Shown here in pieces: positions 1-6,981 of a DNA stretch of 10,418 nt. The stretch comes from an uncultured Bacilli bacterium (GTDB lineage Bacteria; Bacillota_I; Bacilli_A; RF39; UBA660), in assembly GCA_947587565.1 (NCBI GenBank), contig CANPYA010000043.1:1-10418 (forward strand), read 5' to 3'. Both the position numbers and the translations under genes were made by a program. The notes beneath the pieces were generated by a model. It searched no databases and was not told where the DNA came from. It worked only from the letters and a program-made list of their open reading frames with translations. The stretch's first letter is position 1. Each line of letters starts with the position of its first letter.

Positions 1-12
1 AAAACAAGATGT

Positions 13-49
13 AAAACCTAAAATAATAATTAGGTTTTCTTTTATTTTT
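13..49 (+). terminator. Rho-independent terminator of an upstream gene outside the window
   Basis: A perfect 9-bp stem (AAAACCTAA at 13-21 pairing with TTAGGTTTT at 30-38) encloses an 8-nt loop and runs into a T-rich tract at 35-49. The stem has only two G-C pairs, which is weak in general but normal for such an AT-rich genome. The T tract follows the stem on the + strand, so it should end a + strand transcript whose gene lies left of position 1. Confidence 0.75.
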
Positions 50-53
50 GTAG

Positions 54-59
54 TATAAT
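54..59 (+). promoter_or_regulatory. -10 box of the promoter for the methyltransferase/Tex operon
   Basis: A perfect TATAAT lies at 54-59, which would start transcription near 66 and give a leader of only about 14 nt before the ATG at 80. No good -35 is present. The region 17-18 bp upstream (around 30-36, TTAGGT) falls inside the preceding terminator stem. The ribosome-binding site AGGTGA at 68-73 is 6 nt from the ATG. The call rests on the -10 match, its position and the terminator just upstream. Confidence 0.6.
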
Positions 60-79
60 TAATTTGTAGGTGAATTAAT

Positions 80-940
80 ATGCTTGTAAGTAATAAATGG
101 CAAGATTATAAAATAATAAAAACTAGTAAAGGAATGAAATTAGAAAGTTGGAAAGATATCTTACTTTTAAGACCTGATCCTGTTATAACTTGGGATATGG
201 GCGATTTTCAAGAGTATCCCATTAATGCTGTTTATTACCGGAGTAATACTGGTGGCGGACATTGGGAAAATAAAAAGAATACGCCTTTAAATTGGGTAGT
301 TAATTATCAAGATTTAAAATTTTTAATAAAAGAAATGGGTTTTAAACATACAGGATTATTTCCAGAGCAAGCCATTAATTGGGATTTTGCAAGAGAAAAA
401 ATAAGAGCCAGAAAAAATAGTGGTCGAGATGTTAAAGTTTTAAATTTATTTGCTTATACTGGGGCTGCTACAGTAGCTTGTTTAAGTGCGGATGCTTCTG
501 TTACCCATGTTGATTCTTCTAAAGGAATGACAGATTGGGCCAAAGAAAATGTTAAGTTAAATCATTTAGAAGATAAACCTGTCCGTTATTTAATTGATGA
601 TGTCGTTAAATTTGTGAAAAGAGAAATAAGAAGAGGGAATAAATATGATGCCATCATTATGGATCCACCTAGTTATGGAAGAGGTTCTAATGGGGAAGTT
701 TGGTCTTTAGAAGATAATTTAGAAGAATTAATTAAATTATGTCAAGAAATATTAAATGATGATTTTATCTTTTTTCTAGTTAATACTTATTCAACTAATT
801 TACCATCTGTTTCTTTAGAAAATATTTTAAAATTAAATTTTCCAAATAAGAAAGTCTTAGTAGATGATTTATGTTTACCAATCGAAAATTCTAATTTATA
901 TTTACCTTGTGGTATAACAGGAAGAGTAGAAAATGACTAA
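80..940 (+). CDS. Class I SAM-dependent methyltransferase, RlmI/RlmK-like rRNA methyltransferase family
   Basis: A 286-residue cytoplasmic Rossmann-fold methyltransferase that probably uses S-adenosylmethionine to methylate 23S rRNA. The N-terminal part carries the family landmarks YYRSNTGGGHWE (about 52-63) and GLFPEQAINWD (92-102). Motif I, binding the methionine part of SAM, is NLFAYTGAAT (122-131), followed by the acidic ribose-binding strand HVDSS (143-147). The active-site strand is DPPSYGRG (195-202), and the C-terminal LPCGITGR (275-282) is typical of this group (COG1092, Methyltrans_SAM). It lacks the N-terminal PUA domain of E. coli RlmI, so the target (m5C, m7G or another base) cannot be assigned. 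It starts at ATG 80 behind AGGTGA and is the first gene of an operon, overlapping the pseudouridine synthase by 8 bp. The family is secure; the RNA target is inferred. Confidence 0.85.
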   Translation: MLVSNKWQDYKIIKTSKGMKLESWKDILLLRPDPVITWDMGDFQEYPINAVYYRSNTGGGHWENKKNTPLNWVVNYQDLKFLIKEMGFKHTGLFPEQAINWDFAREKIRARKNSGRDVKVLNLFAYTGAATVACLSADASVTHVDSSKGMTDWAKENVKLNHLEDKPVRYLIDDVVKFVKREIRRGNKYDAIIMDPPSYGRGSNGEVWSLEDNLEELIKLCQEILNDDFIFFLVNTYSTNLPSVSLENILKLNFPNKKVLVDDLCLPIENSNLYLPCGITGRVEND

Positions 941-1583
941 TTTAAATATTTTATATGAGGATAATCATTTAATTGTGGTTATTAAACCTTGTAATGTTTT
1001 ATGTCAAAGTGATTATACTAAAGATTTAGATTTATTAACAATGGTTAAAAATTATATCAAAGAAAAATATCATAAACCGGGGAATGTTTATGTTGGTTTA
1101 GTTCATCGTTTAGATCGGCCGGTCGGAGGAATTATGGTGTTTGCGAAAACTAGTAAGGCCGCAAGTAGGTTATCGAAGATGATTCAAAATCATGAAATGC
1201 AAAAAGAATATTTATTAGTGTGTCATGGAAACATAAATGATTCTGGTGTCATGGAAGACTATATTTTAAAAGAAGATGAAAAAAGTATAATAACCATTAA
1301 AGAAAAGGGTAAGTATGCTAAATTAGAATATACAACTTTAAAAAGAAAGAATGATTTAAATTTAGTAAAAGTTAATTTAATAACCGGTCGCCATCATCAA
1401 ATTAGATTACAATTTGCATCCCGTAAATGTCCTTTATATGGTGATCAATTATATGGCATACAAGATAAAAAACAAATTGCTCTTTTTGCTTATCATTTAA
1501 AATTTAAGCATCCCGTTAAGGATGAAGTAATGGATTTTGAATATATGCCAAAGGGTGGAATATGGAGTGAGTTTGATGATTAA
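933..1583 (+). CDS. RluA-family RNA pseudouridine synthase (small, no S4 domain)
   Basis: A 216-residue enzyme that isomerises uridine to pseudouridine in rRNA or tRNA. The catalytic motif HRLDRPVGG is at 58-66, with Asp61 as the expected nucleophile. The family elements NILYEDNHLIVVIKP (5-19), TGRHHQIR (151-158) and GDQLYG (170-175) follow in the usual order. There is no N-terminal S4 RNA-binding domain such as RluC, RluD and most Bacillus homologues carry. It therefore resembles the short RluA-type enzymes, and the target uridine is unknown. The start ATG lies inside the 3' end of the methyltransferase gene (shared ATGACTAA), with AGGAAG at 919-924 about 8 nt upstream. This suggests translational coupling. 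The fold and catalytic class are sure; substrate specificity is not. Confidence 0.9.
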   Translation: MTNLNILYEDNHLIVVIKPCNVLCQSDYTKDLDLLTMVKNYIKEKYHKPGNVYVGLVHRLDRPVGGIMVFAKTSKAASRLSKMIQNHEMQKEYLLVCHGNINDSGVMEDYILKEDEKSIITIKEKGKYAKLEYTTLKRKNDLNLVKVNLITGRHHQIRLQFASRKCPLYGDQLYGIQDKKQIALFAYHLKFKHPVKDEVMDFEYMPKGGIWSEFDD

Positions 1584-3786
1584 ACATGAGTTATTAGTAC
1601 CGGTAGGTAATTGGCCTTCTTTAGAAGCGGCGATTCATAATGGTGCTGATGCCGTTTATTTAGGTGGTAAAAAATTTGGGGCTCGCGCTTTTGCGGATAA
1701 TTTTTCGCTTGAAGATTTAGAAAAAGCCACGAAGTTATGTCATCTTTATGGGGTTAAAATTTATGTTACCGTTAATACTTTAATTTATGAAAACGAAATT
1801 GCAGAAGTTTTAGAATATATTAAAAGTTTACATCAAATGGGTGTCGATGCTTTAATAATGCAAGATGTTGGCCTTATTAATTTAGTTCATCAAACTTTAC
1901 CTAATTTAGAAATACACGCTTCAACCCAAATGCATAATCATTCTTCAGAATCTTTAGAATTTTTAAAATCTTTAGGGGTCAAACGCGTTGTTTTTGCAAG
2001 AGAACTTTCTTTAGATTATATTAATAATATCGATACAGAGTTAGAAAAAGAAGTCTTTATTCATGGTTCATTATGTATTTCTTACAGTGGTCAATGTTTA
2101 TTTTCTTCCCAAATTTTAGGAAGAAGTGGTAATCGAGGTGAATGTGCTGGGATGTGCAGATTACCTTATAAATTATATGAAGAAGATAAGGTTATACCTA
2201 CTAATGGGGATTATTTATTAAGCCCGAAAGATTTATGTTCTATAGATGATTTTGCTAAACTTATGCAAAGTGACATTAAATGTTTTAAAATTGAAGGAAG
2301 AATGAAAAGTGCCGAGTATGTAGCAGTCGTAACCCGAATTTATCATAAATTAATTTTAGATTATGAAAATAATAAACCTCTTCAAGTAGATCCCGAAGAT
2401 TTTAATTTGTTAAAAGCCATTTTTAATCGGGAATATACTAAAGGATACTTAAATAACGAGAAAGATATAATGAATATCAGTGCACCCAACCATCAAGGCA
2501 TTAAAATTGGTGAAGTTATTAAAGTAACTCCGAAAAAAATTGCCATTAAGTTAAGTCATAATTTAAAGCAATTTGAAGGCATTCGTTTTCTAAATCATGA
2601 TATAGGTATTAATGTTAATTTTATTTATGATGAAAATAATAAGTTAATAAATGAAGGTGTTAAAGGTAAGACTATTTATTTAGATAATTTTATTAATTTG
2701 GATAGTTTAGATACCGTTATGCTTACCAAACCAAAAGTAGATATTTATCCCGATGGTTATAAAAAAATACCTGTTTCTTTATCTCTTAAAGCAAAGATTA
2801 ATGAACCATTAGAAATCCAAATTACAGATGGCGAAAATAATTATACTTTAAAAAGTACCGAGATAGTTCAAAAGTCTTTAAATGCCCCAATAAGCGCAGA
2901 AAGAATAAAAGAAGTTTTATCCCAAGTTGGTGATTTACCTTTTCAAGTAGAAAATATCAATATTGTTATGGATAAAGAAATATTTATTTCGATTGGGTCT
3001 TTAAAAAATTTAAGAAGAAGTGCTTTGGAAAAGTTAAAAGATGAACGCGAAAACAAAAAAGTTCCTTATATGGAGAAAGAATTTAAGAAAGAAAAGATAG
3101 ATAAGAAATTACAAAATGGTATAAGTGTTTTAGTAAGAAAGAAAGAACAATTACAAGCCTGTCGGGATTTAAAAATTAAAAATATTATTGTGCAAAATCC
3201 AAAGTTATGGGAAGAAGATTTAACTTATAAAATACCAAGAGATAATTTAGTTCATAATTATACTTATCAAAATTTATTAGTAACTGATTATGCTAGTTTA
3301 TTTAAATATCTTAATTCTAGAAGTGATTATTATTTAAATGTAACAAATCATTATACTTTAGATTATCTAAATAAGTATGCGAATGTAATTGCTTTATCAC
3401 CAGAAAACACTTTAGAAAATATATCTAATATAATGCAAAATTATCATAATAATATCAATGTCGAGGTTTTAGTTTATGGCCGGCTAGAATTAATGCTAAT
3501 GAAATATTGTCCTCTAAATTATTTAGTAAATAAAGATAGTATTTGTCATGTTTGTCAAAATAATAAACAATATTATTTACAAGATCGTAATGGAGCCTTC
3601 TACCCAGTAGAGAATAATCCTTTAACTCATAGTACAACAATATTAAATACTCATATAACTGATTTAAGAGGAAATATTTCTAATTTAAAAGATATGGGAG
3701 TAAACAATTTTCGCATTGAATTATTTGATGAATCATATGAAAAAACCAAAGAAATTATTGAAGGAGTAAAAAAATATGTCGAATGA
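1576..3786 (+). CDS. U32-family protein (RlhA/TrhP-type RNA hydroxylation enzyme, long form)
   Basis: A 736-residue protein of peptidase family U32. Members studied in E. coli and Bacillus (RlhA, TrhP/YrrN-YrrO) hydroxylate C2501 of 23S rRNA or U34 of tRNA; they are not demonstrated collagenases in that role. The N-terminal barrel starts ELLVPVGNWPSLEAAIHNGADAVYLG. The signature HGSLCISYSGQC is near 163-174, and Cys167, Cys174, Cys190 and Cys236 (in KCFKIEGRMKS) are spaced as in the iron-sulfur ligands of UbiU-type relatives. The middle (about 310-480) fits the DUF3656 region. The C-terminal module carries another cysteine set (Cys645, Cys657, Cys660) and YYLQDRNGAFYPV. A TTG at 1537 opens the same frame, but ATG 1576 is preferred: GGAG lies 8 nt upstream, it makes an 8-bp overlap, and the family homology begins there. 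It overlaps tex by 11 bp. Whether rRNA or tRNA is the target is open. Confidence 0.88.
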   Translation: MIKHELLVPVGNWPSLEAAIHNGADAVYLGGKKFGARAFADNFSLEDLEKATKLCHLYGVKIYVTVNTLIYENEIAEVLEYIKSLHQMGVDALIMQDVGLINLVHQTLPNLEIHASTQMHNHSSESLEFLKSLGVKRVVFARELSLDYINNIDTELEKEVFIHGSLCISYSGQCLFSSQILGRSGNRGECAGMCRLPYKLYEEDKVIPTNGDYLLSPKDLCSIDDFAKLMQSDIKCFKIEGRMKSAEYVAVVTRIYHKLILDYENNKPLQVDPEDFNLLKAIFNREYTKGYLNNEKDIMNISAPNHQGIKIGEVIKVTPKKIAIKLSHNLKQFEGIRFLNHDIGINVNFIYDENNKLINEGVKGKTIYLDNFINLDSLDTVMLTKPKVDIYPDGYKKIPVSLSLKAKINEPLEIQITDGENNYTLKSTEIVQKSLNAPISAERIKEVLSQVGDLPFQVENINIVMDKEIFISIGSLKNLRRSALEKLKDERENKKVPYMEKEFKKEKIDKKLQNGISVLVRKKEQLQACRDLKIKNIIVQNPKLWEEDLTYKIPRDNLVHNYTYQNLLVTDYASLFKYLNSRSDYYLNVTNHYTLDYLNKYANVIALSPENTLENISNIMQNYHNNINVEVLVYGRLELMLMKYCPLNYLVNKDSICHVCQNNKQYYLQDRNGAFYPVENNPLTHSTTILNTHITDLRGNISNLKDMGVNNFRIELFDESYEKTKEIIEGVKKYVE

Positions 3787-5932
3787 AATTATAGAAAATT
3801 TAGCCAGTAAACTTAATATAAGTGTTAAAAGCATTAATGCAACATTAAAATTACTTAGTGAAGGAAATACTATTCCGTTTATTGCAAGATACCGTAAAGA
3901 AGCCACAGGTAATTTAGATGAAACCATGATTAGGACTATTGAAACTGAATACACTTATAGTGTGAATTTACAAAAAAGAAAAGAAGAAATTCAAAGATTA
4001 ATTGATGAAAAAGGTTTATTAACTGATGAGTTAGTTAGTAAGATTAATGCCGCCACTAAACTAGTGGAATTAGAAGATATCTATCGTCCTTTTAAAGAGA
4101 AAAAGAAAACTAAAGCTACCGAAGCAATTAAAAACGGATTAGAACCACTTGCTAAAATGTTAATGAGTTTTAAAATTGAAGGTAGTTTAAATAATTTAGC
4201 TACTAAATATTTGAATGAAAATGTTAAAACTGTAGAAAATGCCTTAATAGGAGCCCAATATATTATTGCCGAGTGGATTAGTGATAATGCTTCATTTAGA
4301 AAACAAATTCGTTATTTAACTTATATGAATGGTGTTTTAACTAGTAAATTAAAAAAAGGAGCTACTGATGAAAATAAAGTTTATGAAATGTATTATGATT
4401 TTAAAGAGAATGTTAAAAATGCCAAAATGTACCGTGTTTTAGCGGTCAATCGTGGGGAAAATGAAGGTGTACTTAATGTTGGGATTACTTTAGATGAAAA
4501 TATTATTTTAGATTATTTAAAAGAAAAAGTTATTAAGAATTATCAAAATCCAGAATTGGTAACATTAGTTACGAATGCCATTAAAGATAGTTATAAAAGA
4601 TTAATTGCTCCTTCCATTGAAAGAGAAATAAGAAGTGAACTTAAAGATAAAGCCGAAGATGTAGCGATTGTAAATTTTAGTGATAATTTAGAAAAATTAC
4701 TTATGCAACCACCAATTAAAGAAAAGAATGTTTTAGGTTTTGATCCCGCATACCGAACCGGTTGTAAACTAGCGGTATTAGATAAAACGGGTAAGCCTTT
4801 AAAAATTGCGGTGATTTATCCTCATGAGCCAAAATGTGAATATGAAAAAAGTAAAGAAACAGTTTTAAAGTTAATTGATGACTATAATATTGATATAATT
4901 GCTATAGGTAATGGAACAGCTTCCAGAGAATCTGAATCTTTTGTGGCCGATGTTATTAAAGATGCCAAAAGAAAAGTAGAATATATTATTGTGAGTGAAG
5001 CAGGAGCATCGGTATATTCGGCTAGTAAACTCGCTATCAGTGAATTTCCTGATTTGCATGTCGAAGAAAGAAGTGCGATATCTATTGGGAGAAGACTTCA
5101 AGATCCTTTATCGGAACTTGTGAAAATTGATCCAGAAAGTATTGGAGTTGGTTTATATCAACATGATGTTACCGAGAAAAAATTAAAAGAAAGTTTAAAC
5201 TTTACAACCGAAAAAATTGTTAACCAAGTGGGAGTTAATTTAAATACAGCTTCTCCGGCTATTTTAAAATATATATCTGGTTTAACAAAATCAGCAATCG
5301 ATAAAATAATTAATTTTCGGGAAAGTAAAGGCTTATTTAAAACTAGAGAAGAACTTTTAGATAAGAAAATTTTAAATGCTAAAACTTATGAACAAGCGGT
5401 TGGCTTCTTAAGAGTTTTAAATGGTGACAATGTTTTAGATACAACAAGTATTCACCCCGAAAGTTATGCTACAACTTTAAAATTATTAGATTACTTAAAT
5501 TTAGATATATCACTTATTGGTAAAGAAGAGTTAAAAGAAAAACTAGATAAAATTAATAAAGTTGAAATCCAAAATAAATTAAATATAGATAAATATACTT
5601 TAGATGATATTATTATGTCATTAGAAAAACCTAATCGTGACCCAAGAGATATGTTACCTAAACCGCTTTTAAAGAAAGATGTCTTACATTTAGAAGATTT
5701 AAAAGTAGGAATGAAATTACAAGGTACTGTGCGTAATGTTGTCGATTTTGGAGCATTCGTTGATATTGGTATTAAAAATGATGGTTTGATTCATATTTCT
5801 AAAATGGCAGATCATTATATCAAACATCCAAGTGAAGTCTTAAGTGTTGGTGATATCATTAATGTTTATGTTGATGATATTAATTTAGAAAAGCAAAAAG
5901 TATCTTTAAGTATGAAAGAAGTTAAAAATTAG
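3776..5932 (+). CDS. tex: Tex, S1-domain RNA-binding transcription accessory protein
   Basis: A full-length 718-residue Tex, a conserved nucleic-acid-binding protein related to eukaryotic Spt6 and linked to transcription and RNA metabolism. The N-terminal helical region contains the hallmark GNTIPFIARYRKEATGNLDE (30-49). The YqgF/RNase H-like domain spans roughly 318-445 (LGFDPAYRTGCKLAVLD, AIGNGTASRESE, SEAGASVYSAS). Helix-hairpin-helix motifs follow (VGVNLNTASPAILKYISG, 485-502, then 503-545). The C-terminal S1 domain is at about 642-714 (GTVRNVVDFGAFVDIG, DGLIHISKMAD, KVSLSMKE). AAGGAG at 3761-3766 lies 9 nt before the ATG, within the end of the U32 gene. It is the last gene of the operon, so its dosage should follow that of the RNA-modification genes upstream. 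Its stop codon lies in the first copy of a 16-bp tandem repeat. Confidence 0.97.
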   Translation: MSNEIIENLASKLNISVKSINATLKLLSEGNTIPFIARYRKEATGNLDETMIRTIETEYTYSVNLQKRKEEIQRLIDEKGLLTDELVSKINAATKLVELEDIYRPFKEKKKTKATEAIKNGLEPLAKMLMSFKIEGSLNNLATKYLNENVKTVENALIGAQYIIAEWISDNASFRKQIRYLTYMNGVLTSKLKKGATDENKVYEMYYDFKENVKNAKMYRVLAVNRGENEGVLNVGITLDENIILDYLKEKVIKNYQNPELVTLVTNAIKDSYKRLIAPSIEREIRSELKDKAEDVAIVNFSDNLEKLLMQPPIKEKNVLGFDPAYRTGCKLAVLDKTGKPLKIAVIYPHEPKCEYEKSKETVLKLIDDYNIDIIAIGNGTASRESESFVADVIKDAKRKVEYIIVSEAGASVYSASKLAISEFPDLHVEERSAISIGRRLQDPLSELVKIDPESIGVGLYQHDVTEKKLKESLNFTTEKIVNQVGVNLNTASPAILKYISGLTKSAIDKIINFRESKGLFKTREELLDKKILNAKTYEQAVGFLRVLNGDNVLDTTSIHPESYATTLKLLDYLNLDISLIGKEELKEKLDKINKVEIQNKLNIDKYTLDDIIMSLEKPNRDPRDMLPKPLLKKDVLHLEDLKVGMKLQGTVRNVVDFGAFVDIGIKNDGLIHISKMADHYIKHPSEVLSVGDIINVYVDDINLEKQKVSLSMKEVKN

Positions 5933-5957
5933 TAATCTATTAAATTAGTAATCTATT
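5926..5957. repeat. Perfect 16-bp tandem duplication at the tex stop codon
   Basis: AAATTAGTAATCTATT occurs at 5926-5941 and again, identical and directly adjacent, at 5942-5957. The first copy contains the tex TAG stop (5930-5932). The second copy forms the left arm of the following terminator hairpin. Two identical adjacent units suggest a recent slippage duplication, or one kept for function. Confidence 0.9.
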
Positions 5958-5983
5958 GGTTACTAATTTTATTTTGCTTTTTT
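5942..5983 (+). terminator. Terminator of the tex operon, probably bidirectional
   Basis: AAATTAGTAATC (5942-5953) pairs with GGTTACTAATTT (5958-5969) to give 12 bp including one T·G wobble, with the 4-nt loop TATT. The T-rich run 5967-5983 follows on the + strand. In the minus direction the right arm can pair with the first repeat copy instead (5925-5935 with 5960-5970, 11 bp) and is followed by TTTTT, so the radical SAM transcript may end here too. The minus-strand gene's stop codon (5969-5971) lies in the hairpin and T tract. Confidence 0.8.
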
Positions 5984-6886
5984 CCCTTGATAAGTATCTC
6001 TTCTAACCATTTCTTTATCAATATCATTTAAAACACAGAATTTTTTTAATAACCATTCGGGTACAATTAAAGTTTCTTTTATCGGGTCACCGGTAATTCT
6101 TTCAATGACTATTCTTTCATCTAATATTTCCAATTCTTTAATAACAATATCAATATATTCCTCTTTAGTTAGAATTGGAAATTTTTCTTTGGCATAAATT
6201 TCGGCTAGTTCGGTATTTTTCGAAATATATAACATATGAATTTTTACCCCATCTACTTGTAAATCATTTAAAAGTTTAACGGTATTTAACATATCTTCTT
6301 CAGTTTCATAAGGAAGGCCATTGATAATATGTGCCACCACAAAAATATGTCTTTTCTTAAGTTCTTTCACAGCTTTAATAAAACATTCGATATTGTGTCC
6401 TCTTTTAATAAATTCTAAAGTCTTATCATTACTACTTTGAAGTCCTAATTCAATTGTTAAAAAAGTTTTTTTATTTAATTCTTCTAAATAATCTAATACT
6501 TCTTTACTTAAAACATCTGGTCTAGTCGCAATCGCCAGTCCCACAACTTTCGGGTAATCCAATAAACTTTCATATAACTTTTTTAAAGTATCTAAAGGAG
6601 CATAAGTATTAGTTCCGGCTTGAAAATAAGGAATATAAAAACTATTGGGCCATTTCTTCTCTAGAACTTGAATATTATTTATAAATTGTTCTTTAATATC
6701 CTCATTACTATTAATAATATTCGCTTTACTATAATCTTCACAATATATACAACCATTCCCATTTTCTTTATTTGGGCAACTCATGTGGGCATCAATTGGT
6801 ACTTTAAAAACCTTATTGTTAAACTTCATCCGGTAAAAATAATTTAAGGTATGATATCTTTTATTATCTAAAGTATATTTAAACAT
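5969..6886 (-). CDS. ytqA: TIGR01212-family radical SAM protein (YtqA/MnmL-like)
   Basis: A 305-residue radical SAM enzyme of the YtqA/YhcC family. The [4Fe-4S] cysteines are Cys37, Cys46 and Cys49 (CPNKENGNGCIYC), the wider C-x8-C-x2-C spacing of this family. The family start TLDNKRYHTLNYF is at 5-17. AGTNTYAP (90-97), GLAIATRPDVL (116-126), TIELGLQSS (144-152) and AHIINGLPYET (185-195) line the barrel. Bacillus YtqA has been renamed MnmL for a role in converting the cmnm5 group of wobble uridine in tRNA to nm5; that role here is by family only, and the usual MnmM (YtqB) partner is not adjacent. The frame extends to a TTG at 6919, but ATG 6886 has GGAAG (6898-6894) at 7 nt and homology begins there. 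The TTG would lie at or upstream of the predicted promoter's -10. Confidence 0.88.
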   Translation of the reverse strand: MFKYTLDNKRYHTLNYFYRMKFNNKVFKVPIDAHMSCPNKENGNGCIYCEDYSKANIINSNEDIKEQFINNIQVLEKKWPNSFYIPYFQAGTNTYAPLDTLKKLYESLLDYPKVVGLAIATRPDVLSKEVLDYLEELNKKTFLTIELGLQSSNDKTLEFIKRGHNIECFIKAVKELKKRHIFVVAHIINGLPYETEEDMLNTVKLLNDLQVDGVKIHMLYISKNTELAEIYAKEKFPILTKEEYIDIVIKELEILDERIVIERITGDPIKETLIVPEWLLKKFCVLNDIDKEMVRRDTYQGKKAK

Positions 6887-6910
6887 AAATGCACTTCCAA
6901 ATCTAAAAAT

Positions 6911-6939
6911 AATATACAAAATAAATAAATATTATGCAA
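6911..6939 (-). promoter_or_regulatory. Promoter of the radical SAM gene
   Basis: Reading the minus strand, TTGCAT (6939-6934) and TATATT (6916-6911) are separated by exactly 17 bp. Transcription would begin near 6904 and leave a leader of about 18 nt to the ATG at 6886. This supports the shorter start. The -35 box overlaps the -35 region of the divergent rlmB promoter. Confidence 0.65.
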
Positions 6940-6961
6940 GTCTAAAAAATTGTGTTAAAAT
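6933..6961 (+). promoter_or_regulatory. Extended -10 promoter of the rlmB-sigH-recG operon
   Basis: TGTTAAAAT at 6953-6961 is an extended -10 (TGn followed by TAAAAT). The hexamer 17 bp upstream, TATGCA at 6933-6938, matches the -35 consensus at only three positions, which an extended -10 can compensate. Start of transcription is expected near 6968, giving a leader of about 14 nt that is almost entirely the ribosome-binding site AGGGTGA (6969-6975). Confidence 0.55.
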
Positions 6962-6981
6962 AAAAATTAGGGTGAATGCTT

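Noticed and set aside
69..77. GGTGAATTA resembling a SigH -10 element (RnnGAATww) before the first gene
   Set aside because: It sits 3 bp from the start codon and lacks a SigH -35 at the right distance. It is explained by the ribosome-binding site.
1537..1575. TTG start extending the U32 protein by 13 residues
   Set aside because: No ribosome-binding site at a suitable distance. Family homology starts at ATG 1576, which has GGAG 8 nt upstream.
3455..5101. Minus-strand open frames at 3455-3640, 3733-3954 and 4871-5101
   Set aside because: They lie wholly within conserved U32 and tex coding sequence, have no recognisable domains, and are antisense shadows of AT-rich codons.
6887..6919. TTG start extending the radical SAM protein by 11 residues
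   Set aside because: The stretch overlaps the predicted -10 and transcription start. ATG 6886 has a well-placed GGAAG and matches the family start.
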